Below are positions 57,523 through 64,000 of a DNA stretch of 64,000 nucleotides, one piece after another (within the stretch, counting starts at the first letter, position 1; every line of letters begins with the position of its first letter). A program made the position numbers and the translations under genes. This DNA comes from Gelatoporia subvermispora B (taxonomy: Eukaryota; Basidiomycota; Agaricomycetes; Polyporales; Gelatoporiaceae), in the NCBI GenBank assembly GCA_000320605.2, contig KB445800.1, positions 575,157 through 639,156 on the forward strand. The letters are read 5' to 3'. The notes beneath the pieces are model-generated. The model was not told where the DNA came from. It did no database searches and was given only the letters and a program-made list of their open reading frames with translations.

Positions 57523-59971
57523 TCAAGTGCGAACACTCTTGACACTAGAGCAGTCCTGCTCGATGTCGCCTTTCTTGTCGGAACCTGCGTCACTGGTTCT
57601 GGACGACGTCTCCTTTACGACGTCCATCTCGGATAAATCTACCTCCTCGAATGTCGCCGAGGCACCTTTTGCGGGGAACAGGTAATTCAGCGACCAGTAT
57701 ATGACGGCAGATACACCGAACCCTGTGAAGAAAGACATGTCGTATATTCTGGTGGCAGCTAAGGGGACTGCCTGACCGGCTGCAATTGCATCAAATTGAG
57801 TGTATCACTTGAACGCAATGATGATCACTTACTGGCGCCGGCGAAGCCAACAACGTTAATCAGGATTCCCGCGATGTAGGCAGTATATGCCCTAAAATAC
57901 TCGAATCAGCTCTAGAAAGACATCACAGGCTGACCATAATCACCTGAAATTGACTCCATACGTGTACCAGTACCAGCCAGCTTCGTTCGAGTGGTACAGG
58001 TCCTTCATCCTATAGTGGCCTTTGCGGATAACGTAGTAATCCGTGATCTGGAAAATCTTGCGTAAATGGACAAGTGCGAGTGGCTACCACATCATATTCA
58101 CCATGACGCCGGCGATGGAGCTGAGGAATACCGAATATGCCGACAAGTACGACGTGAAGTTGTTGCTGCTCTTCAGCAAATTCCACGGCAGCATACATAA
58201 TCCAACGATGGCCGCCACGTAGCCCCCACGCCGGATGTTCTGATAAGTATTGATCAGTCATACGAGACCCCATGGGAAGTGATCAGACTGACAATGAATC
58301 GGGGCATCAGCGCCGTCAGATCACATCCAGCGCTAATCGAATTGGCGGAGATATTTGTTCTAATCGGCGCACATAAGCATTCGTGGATACGATCAAGGCG
58401 GATGGTACACTCACCCTAACTTTACTCCGAAGATCATGATGAGGGGTGAGATCATACCGACAACATTGGAAAAATACCTGCCTGTGCGATGATGAACGAG
58501 GCCGAGATGAACCATACCTGCGGAATCTGGTCAGCATGTCGCAGGTTGAGGGCGATGATACAACGCCTACACCGAATCTTGTAGCATGTGAAGGTGAATC
58601 ATCCAAAAAGCGTCCCAGCAGATCGATTGGCGACCAGATAGCTTCCCCATAAATTGTCTGTGATGACGAACTAACGATTATGCCGAAAAAGCTGACGATC
58701 GAAAATCCCAGGGGAACGGAGATGAGCTGAGGGAGAACGGCATCTGATGGTTTTCTGGAACGAGATGCGAAATCCGGAGCGTTCCTGCAGGCGCGTTTTT
58801 CAACTCCGTCATCAGTACCGGCACTCTATCTCTTGAGACTCACGTCACTAGCGTTGCCATATTGCTGATACAGGACATGATGCTTGAAACCATCGACCAT
58901 CCTAATGCTGAGCCCTTTTGTTGTGATGGTTGGTTGATGACGGGTCCGACCCCATGCGCCTTGACAATGCACCAAATGAAGAACGTGATACCCGCAATCG
59001 GGACTACAACGGCTTTCAAGGTAAACAAGTGTCGACTTGTGGGAAAGCAACAAGTGTCAAATCCCATCATGGACACGAAGACAACTGAAACTCACATCTT
59101 GTGGATAGGGAACCAAATCGCTGGGAGTGATATAAGCCAAAAAAGAAAGAAACACATGAAGTCCCGTGTGGTGGTTCCAGAGGACGCAGGCAAAGAATTA
59201 GCTGATAATCCGCATTAGTTACGTCCGGCGACCTGTAGTCGACGAGAGCATACGGATGTTATTGACGCTGGGCCACATCGCGCGCAGCATCACCAACACA
59301 CAGGTTCCGCCGATGCTAGCTTGCACGCCGTACCAGATACTGTCCCGGTGTTGAGTTTGAATGCCGATATTATCATATATGAAACAACCCTTACCACGCC
59401 ATCGCAGCGCGATTGAAGACGCACCACAGACTACCCCATATTCCGAAGCTCGTACGTGCAACGACGGGGAAGGTGATGTGGAAAATGGCGCCAGGACGAG
59501 CGTTCAGCACGATAAAGGGCGCTACGACGCCATAGCCTATCCATACACAAATCCAGGCCTGCCACCAGGATAGCCCCACAGGCATTTGAATCATCGAAGA
59601 CACAATCATCCATCTGAGATTGAGCACACACATGAGATCGAATGGTCACTACATCCGAGGGTAGTCAGCTCACTCACGTGTTAATATTGAAGCTATCTGC
59701 GATCCAACTGGTAAAGATGTGTCAAGTGTCGTAACTACTATGGTAGGACATCCACCTACAAAGCGACGAAATTCCAGCTGGCCCACGTTCGCTTTTCGGA
59801 TCTTACGGGTAACAAGTCCTCGTTCTAGCAAGCGGCGAGTCAGCACTTGGGTTTCGACCAGCCACACCAGACGCTCACCATCAACATCATTTCACTGTAT
59901 GACTGTTCTCCATGAGGCAGTTCAGCCTTACGCACCAGGCTCGACGCCATCTGAGGAAGAGAGGCCAACAT
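57523..59971 (-). CDS. NCS1-family permease (Fur4/Dal4/Fui1-like nucleobase or nucleoside importer)
   Basis: This is a plasma-membrane symporter of the nucleobase-cation-symport-1 family, importing uracil, allantoin, uridine or thiamine-like compounds. The likely start ATG is at 59969-59971 (MLASLPQ), with an alternative Met eight codons on at 59950. After the first intron come [32 protein letters not shown] and [20 protein letters not shown], the conserved N-terminal and TM1-TM2 region. [20 protein letters not shown] (TM3 region) and [20 protein letters not shown] follow. The C-terminal part is split by many short introns and ends with the last helix [20 protein letters not shown] and a hydrophilic tail finishing CSSVKSVRT. 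About 540 residues and roughly twelve exons. Exon borders in the middle were not all fixed. Substrate is not determined. Confidence 0.8.
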
Positions 59972-60381
59972 CCTGCCCGCCGACGCCAACACACTAAAGG
60001 GCTGTGGGTGTCTACAGCAAGATGCGGGGAGTCATAGTCATAGTCCGCATACTTCTTATCTCCAGCAACGCGGCCTGTCATTGAACCTAAGCTTGATAGG
60101 CACGCGACTCCAGCGGCTCGACTTAGCGGCTGGAGTCCAGCCAGTGATGGAAGCGCAACTCTACCATTCGTCCACTGAACATGGTCTGTAGCAGATAAGA
60201 TAGCGGTTTCTTCCATTCGACCCGCACGTGATTCATCAGTTCGCGGATAAACGCATGGATCAGAAGCAAGGTGTGGGAGCCACTCGTTGACACCTGGCGA
60301 TTGACAGAGCAGTACTAATATACCTACACACCTACAAGTACAGAGGGAGTAATACAAGTTCCGGGGTATGATGCACCAACC
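59972..60381. promoter_or_regulatory. NCS1 promoter region with a perfect inverted repeat
   Basis: These 410 bp carry the NCS1 promoter and the GID9 3' region. An exact 9-bp inverted repeat GACTCCAGC ... GCTGGAGTC (60106-60114 and 60129-60137) lies about 135-165 bp upstream of the NCS1 start. It could be a binding site or a hairpin in the leader. Confidence 0.5.
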
Positions 60382-61900
60382 TTACGAAATGAACACTTTA
60401 CGTAGCGCTGAGAATTCGCATTGCTCTCCTGTGCGAGGACATGTGACAAACCCATCGTTCTTCGCGGCCATCTCTCCCAGTGCCTGTGTAGAGGTACATA
60501 AATGTTGATGGAAAGCGAAATTGCAAAGACAAACCTCTTTCGAATAGACTTGACCGCTCTGAGGGAACGCCATAGGCATATTGTCCGCGTCCATGATCTT
60601 TCCGTTCAATCTGCACACAATTGTGGAGTTGACGTGGTGACTGAAGGGAACTTCCTGGGCGAGCCGACCAAGGTCAGGATCACAAATCGGACAGTCCGCA
60701 TTCCTCGTCTCCGGATCATAGCACGTCGGAAGTTTCAGCGATGCCAGACCGGCGTACATGGCAAGGTGTAGCAGAGGTTCTGTAGGTAGGGTACTGAGAT
60801 TGTAAATCGCCAAACGGAATGAATCCGCGAGATTTTTCCAGCGGCCCTTATCATACAGACGCTGCGGAAATGAATAGCATCAGGGACATGATAATTCTGA
60901 GCGAGATGAGTTCTCACTTTGTAAGGTCCGCAAGTAGTCTTGGGCGGGAAGCACAGTAGAGCCGCCGCTGTTCGAATCTGTTGTTGATGGGTGCTTTGCC
61001 ATGCGATCAGATGTTTCTTGGAATATGCTATTGCTTCTATGCGCTTCCCGGTTCGTATTAATTCAATATATTCTTGTAAGCGCAGGTCAAACTCTAGCGT
61101 ATTCTTGTAGCATCATCAGCGGCGCGTGAAATCTAAGCAAGCTAGTTTCACTGACCTTGATCTTTCGAAGGGCGTTCCTGTTCTCACTGCACCACGCCAG
61201 GGCTTCGGTACAGCTTTGATTCCTCAGGGCGTCCTCTATACGGCGAATATCTGAGAACAGGTCGATGTCTACCAGTCTCTGATGGTCGGTCGTATCAACA
61301 CGACGTCTGTGGAAATTGGGATATCTTACCTGAATGCCTTTGTGTTCGGCCAGTGTCCTCGCTGTCTGCTCCTTTCCGTTGCGCAGCGCCCAGTCGACTA
61401 ACCAGCGATCGAGGCGGACATCAGCCCAGCGCGCGAACTCTGGCTCAGTTGTTGATTGAATGCTCTCCACCTGGGCGAGATGTTCCAAGCGCTCCCTCAT
61501 CACACCAAGGGTGGGAGCTCCAGCACTGTCCTGCAGCTCTGAGAGCTGATGGGACGATCAGTTGACCGCCGCCAACAATCCTAGTACGTGGGCGCACCTT
61601 CCGTTTCAGAGTCTCAACTCGTGCTATCATGCCATCTATTCCTTTGGCTGCATCCTCGGCGGTGACGGTCCCCAGGTTCACACGTTTGGACAGGTCGCCA
61701 CAGGACGTTTGTACCGCCCCAAGCTCTTTCTCGACATATTTCTGTGATGTGCGGAATACTTTGCGGTAATCTTCATACGGAACCTAGACACATGCATTAC
61801 AATCTGTTCCACACACCTAAATGGCGTGACATATACGCACTCGCGCGAAGGGCTGCTCGAACAGCATAATTCCGTCGACATTGAGCCTATTCGCACTCAT
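60382..61900 (-). CDS. FYV10: GID/CTLH E3 ligase subunit FYV10/GID9 (MAEA homolog)
   Basis: This is a catalytic RING subunit of the GID/CTLH ubiquitin ligase, which in yeast degrades gluconeogenic enzymes when glucose returns. The start ATG at 61898-61900 opens MSANRLNVDGIMLFEQPFAR. The N-terminal helical region includes VPYEDYRKVFRTSQKYVEKE and ERLEHLAQVESIQSTTEPEF. A LisH-like segment is ARWADVRLDRWLVDWALRNG. The CTLH domain has IDLFSDIRRIEDALRNQSCT and EALAWCSENRNALRKIK, and the CRA region has LQEYIELIRTGKRIEAIAYS. The C-terminal RING-Gid domain reads CPICDPDLGRLAQEVPFSHH, VNSTIVCRLNGKIMDADNMP and GFVTCPRTGEQCEFSALRKV, ending FIS. About 400 residues with several short introns. All expected domains are present in order. 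Confidence 0.88.
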
Positions 61901-64000
61901 GGCGACAGCCGCAGGTACGCGAGCGTCAGTGCACTGTGGTTCTATCGAGCTGTGTATATGCGCCCAATCGTTGTCGTCGCCGAGAGCTAGCAATGTCGCG
62001 TGTGATGAAGCAGTTCAATGAAGTCCAGTGCTGCACACTGCCGGGTTGCAGAGGCAGCGCGGCCTCGCGCCCTGGTACCGTCGGCCTTTGCCGCCGGGTT
62101 CGCACGTGGAGCGGCTACAGTACAGCGCTTATGTTTGCCGCTCATGCCACATCTCGAATTCACAAAGCAGAAGTGTGGTCTTCAGCCATAATTCTGGCAA
62201 TAATTCAATTTACGGAGCTATCCACATTCGCAGGTGTATGTGAAATTGTGCATCTATCCCGAGCGTAGAGGCCAAATATCAGTGATCAGTAATCAGTAAA
62301 GTGTCCGAGTCTCCGACATCTGAGACAATCACACTCGCCAACTTGTCGCCAGATCACGTCTACAGGGGTGCGCAATCGAAGAGAAAGACGGAGTTACATT
62401 ACCCAAAAAATACATCATCTGTGCGCTGTTCTGCTCCGCCGAGTACACATCAAGGGAGTTTCTCCGTAATCCATGTTGTCCGGATGGAACTCACAGCGTT
62501 TGCCACGCTCCTGACGTACTTCGAAATTCGCTCCATCATACGCGGATTGAAATCGTAGCTCACCTCCTCCACTTCGCGTCCGAGGCATTTAGGCCCCCAT
62601 GGTCTGTGCGACGGCTCACGATCACTGAGGCACGTATATTTGCGCCTATCTGAGCATCGGATACCTGCATCGCGCGGGATATCAGAGCTGATAGAGTGCC
62701 ATCGCAACGCTCCACCTCGGGCTTCAGACTCGGTGCGCGGCATCGTCAAGAGCCGTTCAGATGTATAACGTATAGACCCACCTGCGCGCCTAGCAAAGCG
62801 CGCCGCAGCGACATCCAGTCGGTCGAGAGTGTATGTACCATGCATAAGCGTCCACATTGTCATGTGTTAAAATGGCTGTCGTCATTGTGAAGGCATCCTG
62901 CGGGAATCAATAATGTCGGCAGTGCTCCATGCCTCATCTGGCCCCTTGGGATCCTATCTGGACAGCCGCGCAAGGTAATTCGGACCTACATGTGGGCATA
63001 GCAATCAAAGACAGGCGCTGTTACTGTGAGAAGCATTCTCGGCACTTGTCAGCTTGTATCGAGATCAATTACTTCAGAAGCCGAAAGAGTTCATGACGAG
63101 AAGGTATTTCTCGTGTTGGAGGCGGTACGACCGGCCAGCTTACTGATCGTATCGTAAAATCCGAGGGACATACCAACGAGAATGATAGTGTCAGCGTCTT
63201 TCGTGGTACGCAGTGATGGCGCTATTCTCTATTCCCGGTGGACAGGCGATTGCCGATGGCTGGATCTCCACAGTGTATCCTGCTAAGTCCCACGAAACAC
63301 CAGGGTCAAACAATCGTCTCGGGATCACTGCCGCTCTCTATCACTGTGATGAGTCTCCATCCTTCTCACGGGCTCTTCGCCATAGCAAGTTTGATGCGGC
63401 CTCAAATCTTACAGCGCATGTACTGGGTTGTCAATTTTTCAAAGGCTAGGTACTGCAAGTTTATACCGGCGGCACAACTTGAGACGCTGAACCACACAAC
63501 GGGTACAGTGAAGCCTATATCCTAGCTACACGGACTTGAGGCTTGATCTCAAGTACGAGTAAATGTACTGGTATAATCACAGACGCACCAACAATATCCA
63601 GGACTACCTACTGGACGTTGTTACAATTCCACTGTCGCGCTGATGGCACGGACAATGTCGAGCATGAGATATCAAACGAAAGATAATCCCGTCATCTCGG
63701 AGTTCGGATGTCAGCTGGCTTATTATTCAGGCTCCAGGGGCTGTAGCGTCGAGTGAGCATGCTTCATGGAGAAAGTATCTCGAACGGTTAATGACCCAAG
63801 GTGTGAGCGCTTCGCGACGTTCGAATTACAATGCCTTCCATTTTGGGATGGGACCTGAGAAGCACCGGAGTTGGAGCCGAGGCAAGTACCCGAAGGGTAC
63901 TGGATGTAGAAATGTTCGCGTAGGAGATCACGACGGGTACTAGCAGATTCTATACGGTGATACGCTCGAGATCAGCGGCTGCGGAAGCCTGTTCACATCA
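61901..64000. other. Unresolved 2.1-kb region at the window end
   Basis: No confident gene could be built. A 137-codon ATG-started frame on the minus strand (62450-62863) has fairly protein-like composition but no known motif. Another minus-strand patch near 63080-63200 reads KDADTIILVGMSLGFYDTIS before a stop. These could be exons of a poorly conserved or decayed gene. The left edge holds the GID9 promoter. Confidence 0.35.

Noticed and set aside
60090..60185. tRNA-like stretch containing ATGGTAGAG and TTCCA on the minus strand
   Set aside because: No acceptor stem, no T-loop TTCGA core in the right place and no consistent anticodon stem. Only an inverted repeat is real.

Overview
The window is nuclear DNA of a basidiomycete fungus, most likely a wood-decaying agaricomycete of the Polyporales type. 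The evidence is gene-dense sequence with many short introns (mostly 45-80 nt, GT-AG, with CTNAC-like branch sites), AA9 lytic polysaccharide monooxygenases, tandem DUF3455 secreted proteins, an agaricomycete-type F-box protein and a 7TM-like protein of a type common in mushrooms. There is no operon, CRISPR array, rRNA gene or intact transposon. Two tRNA genes are present, both on the minus strand. Gene models below were spliced by hand from frame continuity, splice-site consensus and family resemblance. No homology search was run.

Layout. 0-3.8 kb: 3' end of a UbiA prenyltransferase, a converging Dal5-type MFS transporter, then an AT-rich non-coding patch. 3.8-9.8 kb: an F-box protein divergent from a CUE-domain ASCC2/CUE3-like protein. 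9.8-19.3 kb: a 7TM-like membrane protein, the GPI transamidase subunit PIG-S, and a 1,761-residue double-SANT corepressor (SNT1/NCOR-like). 19.5-30.9 kb: a housekeeping block with the parvulin PIN4, ABCE1/RLI1, the E2 enzyme UBC4/5, a small single-TM protein, tRNA-Thr(AGT), a bHLH factor and a small membrane protein. 31.4-38.7 kb: a SKG6/Mid2-like single-pass cell-surface protein and two tandem AA9 genes. 39.1-44.8 kb: a PHD-plus-chromodomain protein and a FYVE-SAP-RING E3 ligase. 46.5-49.8 kb: two DUF3455 proteins. 50.9-57.4 kb: PIG-L, a short DUF1770-like protein, a second small single-TM protein, intron-containing tRNA-Ser(TGA), ALY/Yra1 and a 6-phosphofructo-2-kinase. 57.5-61.9 kb: an NCS1 permease and the GID E3 subunit FYV10/GID9. 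From 61.9 kb to the end no gene could be resolved.

How the genes relate. Most are independent housekeeping genes. Themes that recur are GPI-anchor synthesis (PIG-L for the second step, PIG-S for transfer to protein), ribosome rescue and recycling (ASCC2/CUE3-like, ABCE1), ubiquitination (UBC4, FYVE-RING, GID9, F-box), chromatin repression (SNT1-like, PHD/chromo) and carbon use (AA9 pair, PFK-2, GID9).

The most striking observation is that both AA9 genes can only be read correctly if a 2-nucleotide exon (CC) is spliced between two introns. It is conserved in position, phase and sequence between the paralogs. The next is a 6-phosphofructo-2-kinase/fructose-2,6-bisphosphatase whose phosphatase active-site histidine is replaced by serine, which predicts a kinase-only enzyme.
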